Positions 35,820-45,403 of a stretch of DNA of 64,000 bases are shown here, one piece after another. The stretch is from NCBI RefSeq assembly GCF_007830125.1, contig NZ_VLLG01000002.1, forward strand, positions 444,985 to 508,984, in the 5' to 3' direction. The DNA is from Chitinophaga japonensis (GTDB taxonomy: Bacteria; Bacteroidota; Bacteroidia; Chitinophagales; Chitinophagaceae). The translations under genes and the position numbers were made by a program. Under the pieces are notes generated by a model. It worked only from the letters and a program-made list of their open reading frames with translations. It had not been told where the DNA came from and searched no databases. Position 1 is the first letter of the stretch. Each line of letters begins with the position of its first letter.

Positions 35820-36857
35820 TTGGTAAAGATCGGAAACATAACGCTGCCGGATTTTCCGCTGCTGCTGGCGCCCATGGAAGATGTGAGCGACCCGCCCTTT
35901 CGCGCCGTCTGCAAAGACACGGGGGCGGACCTGATGTATACGGAATTTATTTCCAGTGAAGGACTGATCCGCGACGCCATCAAAAGCCGCAAAAAGCTGG
36001 ATATTTTCGATTATGAGCGCCCCATCGGCATACAGATATTCGGCGGGGACGAGGAAAGCCTGTCCATGGCCGCGAAGATCGTGGATGTTACCAACCCCGA
36101 CCTGCTGGACATCAATTTCGGCTGCCCGGTGAAAAAAGTGGCCCTGAAAGGCGCCGGTGCCGGCGTACTGAAGGATATAGACCTGATGGTGCGCCTTACA
36201 GACGCCTGCGTAAAGGCCACCAACCTGCCCGTGACCGTAAAGACCCGCCTGGGCTGGGACGAGCAGACCAAGAATATAGAAGAGGTGGCGGAGCGCCTAC
36301 AGGACGTAGGCATCAAGGCCCTTTCCATCCACGGCCGTACCCGCTGCCAGATGTACAAGGGAGAAGCCGACTGGACCCTCATTGCCAAAGTAAAGAACAA
36401 TCCCCGTATTCATATCCCCATTTTTGGCAACGGCGATATAGACAGCCCGCAGAAAGCGCTGGAATACAAGCACCGCTACGGGGTGGACGGCATTATGATA
36501 GGCCGCGCCGCCATCGGCTACCCCTGGATATTCCGGGAGATAAAGCACTACGTGCAAACCGGCGAACTGCTGCCCCCGCCCACTGTAGAGGAGCGCGTGG
36601 CCGTCTGCAAAAAACACCTGCGCGGCTCCGTGGCCTGGAAAGGCCCCATCGTAGGCATCAATGAAATGCGCGGCTGCTATGCCGGCTACCTGAAAGGATT
36701 ACCCAACATCCGGGAATACCGCGCCCGCCTGGTGGTGCTCAAAACACCGGAAGAAGTAGAGACGGTGCTGGATGAAATCCAGACCGCCTATGCTGGTATT
36801 GAAATGCAAAGAGCCCCGATAGAACTCGTGAATTATCATGAGAAGTGCCCGCTCTAA
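35820..36857 (+). CDS. dusB: tRNA-dihydrouridine synthase B
   Basis: A 345-residue protein. The likely start is a TTG at 35820, giving MVKIGNITLPDFPLLLAPME, which matches the family N-terminus; an earlier TTG at 35793 is less likely. It has the FMN barrel with APMEDVSDPPFRAVCK (17-32), catalytic Cys102 in DINFGCPVKKV, and the HGRTRCQMYKGEADW segment. It reduces uridines in tRNA to dihydrouridine with NADPH and FMN. Its stop codon overlaps the stop of the convergent beta-helix gene (36854-36857). Confidence 0.95.
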   Translation: MVKIGNITLPDFPLLLAPMEDVSDPPFRAVCKDTGADLMYTEFISSEGLIRDAIKSRKKLDIFDYERPIGIQIFGGDEESLSMAAKIVDVTNPDLLDINFGCPVKKVALKGAGAGVLKDIDLMVRLTDACVKATNLPVTVKTRLGWDEQTKNIEEVAERLQDVGIKALSIHGRTRCQMYKGEADWTLIAKVKNNPRIHIPIFGNGDIDSPQKALEYKHRYGVDGIMIGRAAIGYPWIFREIKHYVQTGELLPPPTVEERVAVCKKHLRGSVAWKGPIVGINEMRGCYAGYLKGLPNIREYRARLVVLKTPEEVETVLDEIQTAYAGIEMQRAPIELVNYHEKCPL

Positions 36858-38419
36858 TACCCCGTTTCATCCGCACCAATATCCACCCGTCCGTTTTGCA
36901 GGCGCGCCTGCTTGTCAATATCCAGCTCGCCGGAGCCCGGTACAAAAGCGGGATCGCCGGCATTGATGCAGGCGGAGCTGCTGCTTAAATGCAGGTTCAG
37001 CGAGGCCAGGCTGCTGTTCACAAAAGACGGTGTGCCATAGGTGGAATGCGCATCCAGCCCGGTGCCGCTTACAAAGGCGGCCAGCGAACCATAGGTGTTG
37101 CCATTAATACCGCCCCAGTCGAAGATGCTGCCGGAGGCGCTGCCTGAGCTGGTGTAATAGCGGTTGTAATCCATCGTTAAATTAGTGGAAGTATACCCCA
37201 GCAGCGCAATGGCTACAATATCGCTGTTTGACTGCACAATGTTGTTCGTGATGCTCACATGGTCTGTATTCTGCAGGCTGATCTCGCCGCCCCAACCCCC
37301 GGCGGTGAAATTCTTAAAGAAGGTATTATTGGTAATGCTGGAATACACCACCTTGCTGTTAGGCGCATTGGAACCGAAAAGGATGCCGGCATCCCGGTTA
37401 TTGTACACCAGGTTGCTGCGGATGTTAATGCCTTCTGCCGTCGCATTGTCATTCTCGCAGCCCACGGTGATGCCGGCCAGGTTCTCATAGCAGGTATTCG
37501 CTTCCACGTTGATCCACTTGCCGCCATCTACATAAATACCGCCATTGGTGGCCACCGGCGATACGCAATGGTGCACGATATTGTATTTCACATTACCGTT
37601 GCGGGCAAAGTTCACATTCGCCGGCGCGCCCGTCCAGGTGTAATGGCCGGTCATGTCTATGCCGATATTGCGGATATGATGCACGATATTGCTTTCTATC
37701 AGGAAATTCTCCACGTTGCCCGCCATGGTCAGCCCCTCGCTGTAGCCGGTGTTGCAGCTATAGATCTCGTTGCTGCCGATGTAGATCTCGTTATAGGAAT
37801 TGGCCATCGAGCCTACCACCACCAATGGATTGGCATTATCCGCAGAGGTGGGAACGGCTGTAGAATCCGTGGTCCAGCCAATGTTGTAGATCTTGCAGTT
37901 GGTCACGTGTATGTCCGTGCCGGCCCCAATGGCATAAATACCTGCGGCAAAATCACGGATGTTATTGGCGATACGGACCTGGTTGATGCGGATATGGCTT
38001 TTGCTGCTGATGGCGATCATGGCGTTCTGGCCGTCGTTGGAAGCGTTCACCCCGTCCAGTATCACCACACCGCCGTCATAATTGGTAAGCGTGATGGGCT
38101 CCGCAGCAGAAGCGCCGGAATTGGGCCACCACAGTCTTTCCTTGTAGGTGCCGCCTGCTACGTAAATGGTAGCGCCGGCGCCATCCGTGGTTTTATTGAG
38201 GGCCGCCTGTATGGTTTTCAGGGCCGCGGCGGGTGAGGTGCCGGCATTGGCGTCATTCCCGGAAGCGCCATTTACATAGTAACTGGTCACGGCCAGCGTG
38301 GAGAACGTTTTGCTTTCCTTTTCCGTAAGCGGGTCCGTCACTTCCCTTTTGCAGGAAGCCACTGCCAGCAGGAGCAAACATCCTGCGATCCATGTTTGGG
38401 GAGTTTTCATAGTTTTCAT
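36854..38419 (-). CDS. Right-handed beta-helix repeat lipoprotein (DUF1565-like, polysaccharide-lyase-like fold)
   Basis: A 521-residue lipoprotein with lipobox AVASC near residue 23. The N-terminal part has the DUF1565-type start YYVNGASGNDANAGTSPA, then LKTIQAALNKT and IYVAGGTYKE. The middle (about 130-430) is a series of beta-helix coils with short repeated strands (RINQVRIANN, IHVTNCKIYN, VSITNNIVQSN). The fold is shared by polysaccharide lyases of several families, but no catalytic residues can be assigned. It is last in the fourth sigma/FecR/SusCD locus, so it probably cuts or binds an acidic polysaccharide; that is inference. Confidence 0.8.
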   Translation of the reverse strand: MKTMKTPQTWIAGCLLLLAVASCKREVTDPLTEKESKTFSTLAVTSYYVNGASGNDANAGTSPAAALKTIQAALNKTTDGAGATIYVAGGTYKERLWWPNSGASAAEPITLTNYDGGVVILDGVNASNDGQNAMIAISSKSHIRINQVRIANNIRDFAAGIYAIGAGTDIHVTNCKIYNIGWTTDSTAVPTSADNANPLVVVGSMANSYNEIYIGSNEIYSCNTGYSEGLTMAGNVENFLIESNIVHHIRNIGIDMTGHYTWTGAPANVNFARNGNVKYNIVHHCVSPVATNGGIYVDGGKWINVEANTCYENLAGITVGCENDNATAEGINIRSNLVYNNRDAGILFGSNAPNSKVVYSSITNNTFFKNFTAGGWGGEISLQNTDHVSITNNIVQSNSDIVAIALLGYTSTNLTMDYNRYYTSSGSASGSIFDWGGINGNTYGSLAAFVSGTGLDAHSTYGTPSFVNSSLASLNLHLSSSSACINAGDPAFVPGSGELDIDKQARLQNGRVDIGADETGY

Positions 38420-38467
38420 AAAGAGTGGTTTTTAAAGTGATTAATTGAGGGATAGGTTATATAAATA

Positions 38468-39322
38468 TTATTCAAAATTGATGAGCACCGAAGGCTGTCC
38501 TGCATCAGGCAGGTAGCCCAGCGTGGCGGACCAATCGCTCCTGGTGGCGATAATGCCAATGCGGAAAGCGGTAGCGGCGGCCAGGTTCTTTATTTTAGAC
38601 CGCGTCAGCCGCATCTCGAATTTCAGGATGCCGCTTTCCTCCTGTATGGTGCCTGTTTTGTAAAATTCAGCAACGCCGGTAGGGTCAAAAGTAAAAGCGT
38701 TCTGCGCGCCCTTGTGGTTAAAGGCATCGAACCAGCCGGCCAGTATGCCGCCTTCCAGCAGCACATCGTAGCCTCCTTCCGGTATGCCGTTCAGCAAGCC
38801 GGTAGCAGTGCTGTTGTCCGTATCCAGGTAAAAGTCGAAGATGTCGCCGTTCACCTGTTTGGAAGCTACTTCCAGGTACACGTATACATACTCCGCATCA
38901 TAATCGAACTTCGCCTTTTTAAAATAGGTCTCGCCGGCGCCGGAAGTCACCGTATAGGCGTTCACCTCATCCCAGTCGGAGAAGGTACCGTCATCCAGCT
39001 TTACCGGGGAGCTTTTGGCCACGTACACGACGGTGGAGCCTTCTGTTACCCGCCCGCCGGCAGTGGTGGCGTACAAGGTGGGCACGTATTTGCCTTTGCC
39101 CGGGTAAGTATGCGTAGGGCTGGCTTCCGTGGAGGTGGTACCGTCCCCGAAATCCCATTTGTAGGATACCGCGCCGGTGGTTTCGTTGGTAAAGGTCACA
39201 TCATTGCCGCTGATGCTCACCGTAAAAAAAATATCCGCCGACGGCGTAGTTTCGTCCTTTTTGCAGGCGCTGAAAGCGCCGGCGAGCAAGAGGAAAGAGC
39301 ATATCGTTTTAATGATCTTCAT
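38468..39322 (-). CDS. PKD-domain, SusE/F-like glycan-binding lipoprotein
   Basis: A 284-residue lipoprotein from the ATG at 39322 (39328 is also possible; the longer frame to 39376 overlaps susD). The lipobox is AFSAC. A PKD domain (about 30-105) shows YKWDFGDGTTSTEASPTHTY. After it comes a beta-sandwich (about 110-284) with DGTFSDWDEVNAY, DAEYVYVYLEV and FDFYLDTDNS, resembling CBM9-like or SusE/F-type surface binding modules. It lies between susD and the beta-helix gene on the same strand and probably holds the target glycan at the cell surface. Confidence 0.82.
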   Translation of the reverse strand: MKIIKTICSFLLLAGAFSACKKDETTPSADIFFTVSISGNDVTFTNETTGAVSYKWDFGDGTTSTEASPTHTYPGKGKYVPTLYATTAGGRVTEGSTVVYVAKSSPVKLDDGTFSDWDEVNAYTVTSGAGETYFKKAKFDYDAEYVYVYLEVASKQVNGDIFDFYLDTDNSTATGLLNGIPEGGYDVLLEGGILAGWFDAFNHKGAQNAFTFDPTGVAEFYKTGTIQEESGILKFEMRLTRSKIKNLAAATAFRIGIIATRSDWSATLGYLPDAGQPSVLINFE

Positions 39323-39335
39323 AACCATGCGTTTG

Positions 39336-40853
39336 TTAAGGGTTCTGTACACATAAGGGATTGGTCTGCACTTCATCGATCGGTATGTAATAAATGGTCC
39401 GCTTGCTGTCCCAGGGTATCACCATATTGGTATAACCGGCCGGGGTTTTGGACAGGTCAATGTCCGACTCCTTCAATCCCGGTAAGTGGTAGCCCCAGTA
39501 AGTACGGTTCAGGTTTTGCTTGTTGCGGTATACGTCAAACACGCGGTGGCCCTCGAAGGCCAGCTCTATGCGCCTTTCCTTTAACACCAGGTCCAGCGCG
39601 GTTTTACCGGCCGGCACCTGCCCGTTGTACAGGGCGTTTTCCAGGCCGCGGTTCTGGCGGATCATATCCACCGCATCCAGCGCCGCGGCGGCATTGCCGG
39701 CCTTCGCCAGCGCCTCTGCCTTGTTCAGGTACATTTCCGCCAGCCGGAACAGGATGGGGGAGCTAAGCGTGGGGCTGCCATCCTGGAAGGAGAACTTGGT
39801 GATGTACCATATCTCGATACCGTTCTTTTTTTGCAACTGCCCGCTTCCGTCCCGCAGCGGTACAATGTAGGACCAGCGCACATCTTCCGGGTGGGCGGAC
39901 ATGGTATCGCGCAGCGACGGGGTGGCAAACTCCTCTCCCCAGCCGGAATTGCCGTCGGAGTACAGCATAGAGGCAATGGAGCCGGCCTTACCATAATCGT
40001 CCGCGGCCGTAAAAGCCGTGCAGAAAATAGTTTCCGTGGCCGTCAGCGCATTGGCGAACAGGGAAGGATAAGTAGTAGTAGTTTCCAGCATAAAGCGGCC
40101 GGAGTTGATCACCTGGTCTGCATAATAAATAGTGCTGTCATGCTGCCCTTTGTACAAAAAGGCCCTGGACAGCAAGGCCCAGGCAGCCTCTCTGGAGGCG
40201 AACTGCACGCCACGGGGCTGGTTCATCAGCGCAGCGCCCTGTCCGGCATCTTCGATCACTGCTGCGTATCCTTCCTCCACTGTGGCCCTGGCCTCCTGTG
40301 CTTCATCAGCGGTAGACCTCCGCAGGATAACGCCGTCAGCAGCCGGGTCCTGTGCGTAGGGCCGGGCAAAAAAACGCAGCAGGTTAAAGTGGCAGAACGC
40401 GCGCAGGAAATAACATTCCCCGATCAGTTGCTGCAGCTCCGCATCGGGATCGGGCACCTGCTCCGCGGCTTCTATAATGGTATTAACGTTGTTGATGATC
40501 TTGTAAGAGATATACCAGAAATAGCGTGTATTCGTCTGGGTGGGTGTATGGTTCAGTGAAAAGCTGTAGTACAGCGGATCGGTAGTGGTTTGCCCGCACA
40601 CGATGTCATCCCCCGCAAAATCGCTCAGTTGGAAATACTGGCGCAGGTACATATTATTATTGTCCGTGGTGCCGTTGAATTCCACATGGTCTTTGAACAG
40701 GGCGTATGCACCGTTCAAAGCGTTCTTCAATCCCTGGCGGGTGGTGGTGAGGTTGGCGGTGGTCAGCGCATCGCTGGGCGTCACCTCCTTTAAACAGCCG
40801 GCCATCAGCAAGGGTAAGGCGAGCAGTAATATATAGATAAACCTTTTTTGCAT
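39336..40853 (-). CDS. SusD/RagB-family lipoprotein (beta-helix locus)
   Basis: A 505-residue lipoprotein with lipobox LMAGC (Cys20). SusD features are the NALNGAYALFKDH start, ECYFLRAFCHFNLLRFFARPY near residue 170, LAEMYLNKAEALAKAGN near 370, and the C-terminal LKERRIELAFEGHRVFDVYRNK motif. It starts 11 bases after the susC stop and ends 13 bases before the PKD lipoprotein. Its ligand is unknown; the neighbouring beta-helix protein suggests an acidic polysaccharide. Confidence 0.95.
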   Translation of the reverse strand: MQKRFIYILLLALPLLMAGCLKEVTPSDALTTANLTTTRQGLKNALNGAYALFKDHVEFNGTTDNNNMYLRQYFQLSDFAGDDIVCGQTTTDPLYYSFSLNHTPTQTNTRYFWYISYKIINNVNTIIEAAEQVPDPDAELQQLIGECYFLRAFCHFNLLRFFARPYAQDPAADGVILRRSTADEAQEARATVEEGYAAVIEDAGQGAALMNQPRGVQFASREAAWALLSRAFLYKGQHDSTIYYADQVINSGRFMLETTTTYPSLFANALTATETIFCTAFTAADDYGKAGSIASMLYSDGNSGWGEEFATPSLRDTMSAHPEDVRWSYIVPLRDGSGQLQKKNGIEIWYITKFSFQDGSPTLSSPILFRLAEMYLNKAEALAKAGNAAAALDAVDMIRQNRGLENALYNGQVPAGKTALDLVLKERRIELAFEGHRVFDVYRNKQNLNRTYWGYHLPGLKESDIDLSKTPAGYTNMVIPWDSKRTIYYIPIDEVQTNPLCVQNP

Positions 40854-40864
40854 GGTCAGTTTTT

Positions 40865-43800
40865 TTAGAACCGGATATTAATGTTGAACAGGTACTGGCG
40901 GTTGTTGGGATATTTGAAATCCGATACGCCGGGCATCACATAGCTGCCGGCCGTCAGCGTGGTGGCCGGGTCCTGGCCCAGGAAGCCGGTAAAGGTATAC
41001 ACGTTATCTGCCGTCAGCGACACGGTCACATCCTTCATTTTCCAGCGGTCGATCCACTTCCGGGGCAGTGAATAAGCCAGCGCGATATTGCGGATCGCCA
41101 AGAAGCTGCCGTCTTTCAGGTAGCGTGTAGACGTTTCCGTTGAATTGGCCGCATTTTGCGGGCTGGGCTCTGTAGCGTTATCCCCCGGCTTGGTCCAGGT
41201 GCTGTAGCCATCCGGCAGTACTACCTGGTTGTAGTAAGGCTCATTGCCGTCATTCATCACAAAGCGCAGCACGTTGCTGAACACCTTGTTGCCGGTAAGG
41301 AAGTACGCATTCACCCGCAGGGAAAGGTTCCGGTAGCGCCATTGGGAATTGATGCCGCCCTGCCACCTGGGCAATGCGGAGCCTGCTTCCTGGTAGGTAG
41401 CGGCGGCGTAGTCCGAAGTAGCCTCGCGGGAGATGATCTTGCCATCGGCATCCTTGTTCACCACTTCCCATTGCGGCGCGCCGGTATTGGGATCAACCCC
41501 CAGCCATTTAGGCATGTAGAACTCGTACAGGTTGCCGCCGTTGCGGTAGATCTGCGAAATGCTCCAGGTGGGCTGTGTGCGGGTAATGTCGCTGGGCAGC
41601 TTTTGCAGCTTATTGGTATTGTAGCTGATGTTAAGATCCGTGGTCCATTCAAAATCCTTTGTTTTGATGTTCACGGTGCTCAGGCCGGCTTCAATCCCGT
41701 TATTCACCACCTCCCCGATGTTCTCCCAGCGCTGTTCAAAGCCTACGGAAAGTGGCTGCGGCACCTGCAGCAGCAGGTTTTTGGTAACGTTGTTATAAGC
41801 GTCTACCGTCAGGCTGATCCGCTTGAACAGGCTGAGGTCCACGCCGGCATTCAACTGGTACTTGCTTTCCCAGGTGAGGTCCGGGCTGGGCAACTGGGAA
41901 GGGGTGGCGGCCGCGCCGCTGTTGTACTGGCTGTTGAGCGAGTACAGGCCCAGGTAACGGGAAGCGCCTATATCCTGCGTGCCGGTAACGCCATAACTCA
42001 GGCGCAGCTTTAGATTGTCGATCCAGGTAACAGGCTGCAGGAAAGGCTCGTTGCTCATCAGCCAGGCTGCGGAAATGGCCGGGAAGGAGCCGTAGCGGTT
42101 GCCCGGCGGGAAAGCGGTAGAGCCGTCCACCCGGTAGGAACCGGTCAGGAAATATTTATCGCGGTAGCTGTAGCTTACCTGGGATATAAAGGACTGTATA
42201 ATGGCTTCACTGTTATAACCGGTCACCAACTGGCTGTTGGACACTACGTTCAGCACTTCCAGTCCTTCCGGCAAGCCCTTGCCGGATGCGCCCAGCACTT
42301 CCGAGCGGCTGTTCTCGATGGCTACGCCGGCCAGGCCGCTGATGGCATGTTCCCCCATACGGAAATTGAATTTCAGCAGGTCGTTGGAAATGATCCCGTA
42401 GGATAAAGTGCTCAGCTCATTCAGGTAGCCGGTACCGTTATACAGGCCGGCTACTACCGGTGAGTAGTAATCCGAGGCCTTGTTAAGGCTGACCGCCGCC
42501 CGGTTGGAGCTGGAAAATGACAGCCAGTCCGTGATGTCCACGGTCAGGCCCAGGTCATAGTTCACATCAAAGTTCCTATAAGGATGGTTGGAGTGATGGA
42601 TGGTGTGGATTGGGTTGGTCTTGTCCCTGGACCACCACCTGAAAGTGGAATTGCCGTCTACGTACACCGGCTGCCCGGTGCTGTCATAGGGGTTATCCCA
42701 GGGCATGTTCAGGTAAGCGTAAAATACGTCGTCATAGTTATAGCTTTTACCGGTAGACCCGCTGATATTGATGTTATTGGTAACATGCACCTTTTTGGAA
42801 AAATGGTAGGTGGAATTGCCGCGCAGGTTGATACGCTGGTAATTCGTATTCAGGAAAGTGCCTTTTTCATGGTAGTAAGATACGGCGGCGTAATACTCTG
42901 CCTTTTCCGTGCTGCCGCTGGCAGAGAGGTACACATTCTGCATGGGCGCCGTGCGGAACATGGTGGTAAGCCAGTTATAGTCCTGGTTACGCAGGGTCCG
43001 GGGGCGCTCGCCGTAAAATTTCAGGATATCTATCTTATAGGAGTTATCCGGCGCGCCGGGAATATAATCGCGGTAATACTGCTGGTGATGTTCGTACAGC
43101 TCACTGCCATTCATCATTTCCATCTTGCCGAAGTCCGGTGTGCGGAAACCGGTAGTGACCTTTGCTTCAAACTGTGTTTTACCCCGTGCGGCTTTCTTGG
43201 TGGTGATGATGATCACGCCTGCATTGGCCTGCGAGCCGTACATGGCGGTAGCGCCGGCATCTTTCAGCACGGTCACGCTCTCCACGTCGTTGGGATCGTA
43301 ATTGCCGCCAATAATGCCATCCACCACGAACAGGGGCGTCTGGGAGGCATTTACGGAAGAAACCCCGCGCAGCCTTATTTCCGGCGTGGTACCGGGCACG
43401 CCGGAGCTGTTCACCACTTGCAGGCCGGGCACCTTGCCCTGTAACATAGCGCCTACGTTATTGGCGGTGACGTCATTCAGCTTCTCCGCGGAGACGGTGG
43501 TCACGGAACTTGTCAGCTCGCTTTTCTTTTTATCGCTGTATCCTACCACCACGATCTCGTTGAACTGCCGGGTATCTTCCCCCATGCTTACCTGCAGCGG
43601 CTGCCCGTTTTGCGGTACCGCCCTTTCCTGCGTAAGATACCCGATGCTCCGAATCACCAGCACCTGGTGGATACCTACATCCCGAAGCGTGAACTGCCCC
43701 TGCGCATCAGCTTGCGTGCCTTTATAAGTGCCTTTTACCATTACGGTGGCGCCCGGCAGGGGCAGTCCGCCGGCGGCGGTAACAGTCCCTGTCAGCGTGA

Positions 43801-44128
43801 TCAGGGTATCTGCACCGGCAGACGGCGTTTTTTGCTCCGGAGATCGTTTAATGACAAAATTGTTTCCTTCCAGCTCGTATCGCAGGGGCTGGTTGCGCGT
43901 ACAGAGATCCAGCGCCTGCTGCACGGTAGCATTCTTTACCTGGATGGTGACCGGCCGCGTACCGGCCAGCACTTTTTCAGAATACACGATGGAGACGCCT
44001 GTTTGCGTGATGATCTCTGCAAATACCTGCTGTAGCGGCGCATCCTTTACAGACAGGCTCACCTGCCGGGCATAGCTCATGGCACAGGTGATCAATAGCA
44101 ACAACGCGGTTAGTTTGATGTGCTTCAT
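40865..44128 (-). CDS. SusC-family TonB-dependent transporter with STN domain (beta-helix locus)
   Basis: A 1087-residue protein with a signal peptide (about 1-20), STN domain (22-95, SLSVKDAPLQQVFAEI to FVIKRS), carboxypeptidase-regulatory-like domain (LTGTVTAAGGLPLPGATVMV), a plug with EIVVVGYSDKKKSEL, and a barrel ending RQYLFNINIRF. The STN domain and the FecR gene 41 bases upstream place it in a sigma/anti-sigma signalling chain. Unlike the other two STN-type susC genes here, the short gap to fecR holds no opposite-strand terminator. Confidence 0.96.
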   Translation of the reverse strand: MKHIKLTALLLLITCAMSYARQVSLSVKDAPLQQVFAEIITQTGVSIVYSEKVLAGTRPVTIQVKNATVQQALDLCTRNQPLRYELEGNNFVIKRSPEQKTPSAGADTLITLTGTVTAAGGLPLPGATVMVKGTYKGTQADAQGQFTLRDVGIHQVLVIRSIGYLTQERAVPQNGQPLQVSMGEDTRQFNEIVVVGYSDKKKSELTSSVTTVSAEKLNDVTANNVGAMLQGKVPGLQVVNSSGVPGTTPEIRLRGVSSVNASQTPLFVVDGIIGGNYDPNDVESVTVLKDAGATAMYGSQANAGVIIITTKKAARGKTQFEAKVTTGFRTPDFGKMEMMNGSELYEHHQQYYRDYIPGAPDNSYKIDILKFYGERPRTLRNQDYNWLTTMFRTAPMQNVYLSASGSTEKAEYYAAVSYYHEKGTFLNTNYQRINLRGNSTYHFSKKVHVTNNINISGSTGKSYNYDDVFYAYLNMPWDNPYDSTGQPVYVDGNSTFRWWSRDKTNPIHTIHHSNHPYRNFDVNYDLGLTVDITDWLSFSSSNRAAVSLNKASDYYSPVVAGLYNGTGYLNELSTLSYGIISNDLLKFNFRMGEHAISGLAGVAIENSRSEVLGASGKGLPEGLEVLNVVSNSQLVTGYNSEAIIQSFISQVSYSYRDKYFLTGSYRVDGSTAFPPGNRYGSFPAISAAWLMSNEPFLQPVTWIDNLKLRLSYGVTGTQDIGASRYLGLYSLNSQYNSGAAATPSQLPSPDLTWESKYQLNAGVDLSLFKRISLTVDAYNNVTKNLLLQVPQPLSVGFEQRWENIGEVVNNGIEAGLSTVNIKTKDFEWTTDLNISYNTNKLQKLPSDITRTQPTWSISQIYRNGGNLYEFYMPKWLGVDPNTGAPQWEVVNKDADGKIISREATSDYAAATYQEAGSALPRWQGGINSQWRYRNLSLRVNAYFLTGNKVFSNVLRFVMNDGNEPYYNQVVLPDGYSTWTKPGDNATEPSPQNAANSTETSTRYLKDGSFLAIRNIALAYSLPRKWIDRWKMKDVTVSLTADNVYTFTGFLGQDPATTLTAGSYVMPGVSDFKYPNNRQYLFNINIRF

Positions 44129-44169
44129 AATTTTGGTTGACAGGAATTACTAAGGGATGACCAGCCTGC

Positions 44170-45348
44170 TCAGGGCAGCACTATCACCTTTCTTCCTTCT
44201 ATGCGGAAATGATTATGTCCGTTGCCTTCCAGCAGGTTCAGTATGCCTGACAAGGGCAGGCGCCTGCTAATACCCCCTCCGTATAACTCTTGACTTGGCT
44301 GTACCGTATAAACGATCTCTACATCATACCAGCGGGCCACTTCTCTCAGGATGGCCGGCAGTGTCATATTATTGAAAACAAATAGTCCGTCTTTCCAGGC
44401 CACCACTTTCTTTATATCGGCGGTTCTCACGGTTATGGCATGATCACTGTTACGCAGCACGGCCTGCTGCCCGGGGCGCAGCAACTGCAGTGCCTCCCCT
44501 TCCTTTACCTGCACGCTGCCGCTCAGCAGGGTGGTATTTACAGTGGCTTCATCTGGATAAGCCATCACATCGAAGTCCGTACCCAGCACCTGCACTTCCA
44601 TTTCTCCTACCATCACTTTAAAAGGCTGTGCGGCATTTTGCGCTACTTCAAAATAGGCCTGTCCCTGTAGCTCCACGATCCTTTGATTACCGGTAAAAGC
44701 GGTAGGATAGCGCAGGGCGGAGGCTGAATTCAGCCACACCTTTGTACCATCCGGCAGTACAATGCTGAACTGCCCGCCCCTGGGCGTGGACAGCTTGTTA
44801 TACCGTACGCTTTCATCGCCGCCCTGGCTGGCGTATAACAATTGCCCGTTCTGCTGGCGGATGGCGGTCGGCCCCTGTTGAATGACCTGGTTGCCGGCGC
44901 TGTCCAGCGTTACGGACGATCCGTCTGCCAGGGTCAGTATCGCTTTATGAAGACCGGGCGTTACATCGCCGGTATGGGGAACATGACCGGCAACCGGGAC
45001 GCTAACCTTTTGCCGATCCCCGGAACGCCAGAGCCAGAAGGCAGCACCGGCCAGCAAGAGTACTGCAGCAGCAGCCACACGCCGCAGGGTAAACAGCCGG
45101 CTGCGCTGGGGGTGCGCCGGGCGCACGATCCTTTCATATACATCTTCATAATCTATTTCCGGTACGGGCCGGCCTTCCTGCAGGTGCGCGCCCTGCCAGG
45201 CATCTTCCATCAACTGCTGCAATACGGCGTCATCACCTGCATCTGCCCGCTCTATGTAGCGGAACAGCTCTTCCAGCTCTTCACGGCTGCAGGTCCTGCT
45301 GGTATACCGCTGCAGCAGGTATGCTATTCTTGATGGATCGTGTGGCAT
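44170..45348 (-). CDS. FecR-family anti-sigma factor
   Basis: A 392-residue protein from the ATG at 45348 (MPHDPSRIAYLLQRYTSRTC); the longer frame overlaps the sigma gene and is not preferred. A cytoplasmic sigma-binding part (about 1-80) precedes a membrane segment (about 88-107, VAAAAVLLLAGAAFWLW). A long FecR domain follows with LADGSSVTLDSAGNQVI, LPDGTKVWLNSASALRYP and FEVAQNAAQPFKVMVGEMEV, then a DUF4974-like end. It is larger than the other two FecR proteins because of an extra LADGSSV/LLYASQGG segment, a common variant. Confidence 0.95.
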   Translation of the reverse strand: MPHDPSRIAYLLQRYTSRTCSREELEELFRYIERADAGDDAVLQQLMEDAWQGAHLQEGRPVPEIDYEDVYERIVRPAHPQRSRLFTLRRVAAAAVLLLAGAAFWLWRSGDRQKVSVPVAGHVPHTGDVTPGLHKAILTLADGSSVTLDSAGNQVIQQGPTAIRQQNGQLLYASQGGDESVRYNKLSTPRGGQFSIVLPDGTKVWLNSASALRYPTAFTGNQRIVELQGQAYFEVAQNAAQPFKVMVGEMEVQVLGTDFDVMAYPDEATVNTTLLSGSVQVKEGEALQLLRPGQQAVLRNSDHAITVRTADIKKVVAWKDGLFVFNNMTLPAILREVARWYDVEIVYTVQPSQELYGGGISRRLPLSGILNLLEGNGHNHFRIEGRKVIVLP

Positions 45349-45403
45349 ATATGATAAAGACGAAAGGGCGGAACGGAAGGACCGCGAAAAAGTGAGATTT
45401 TTT

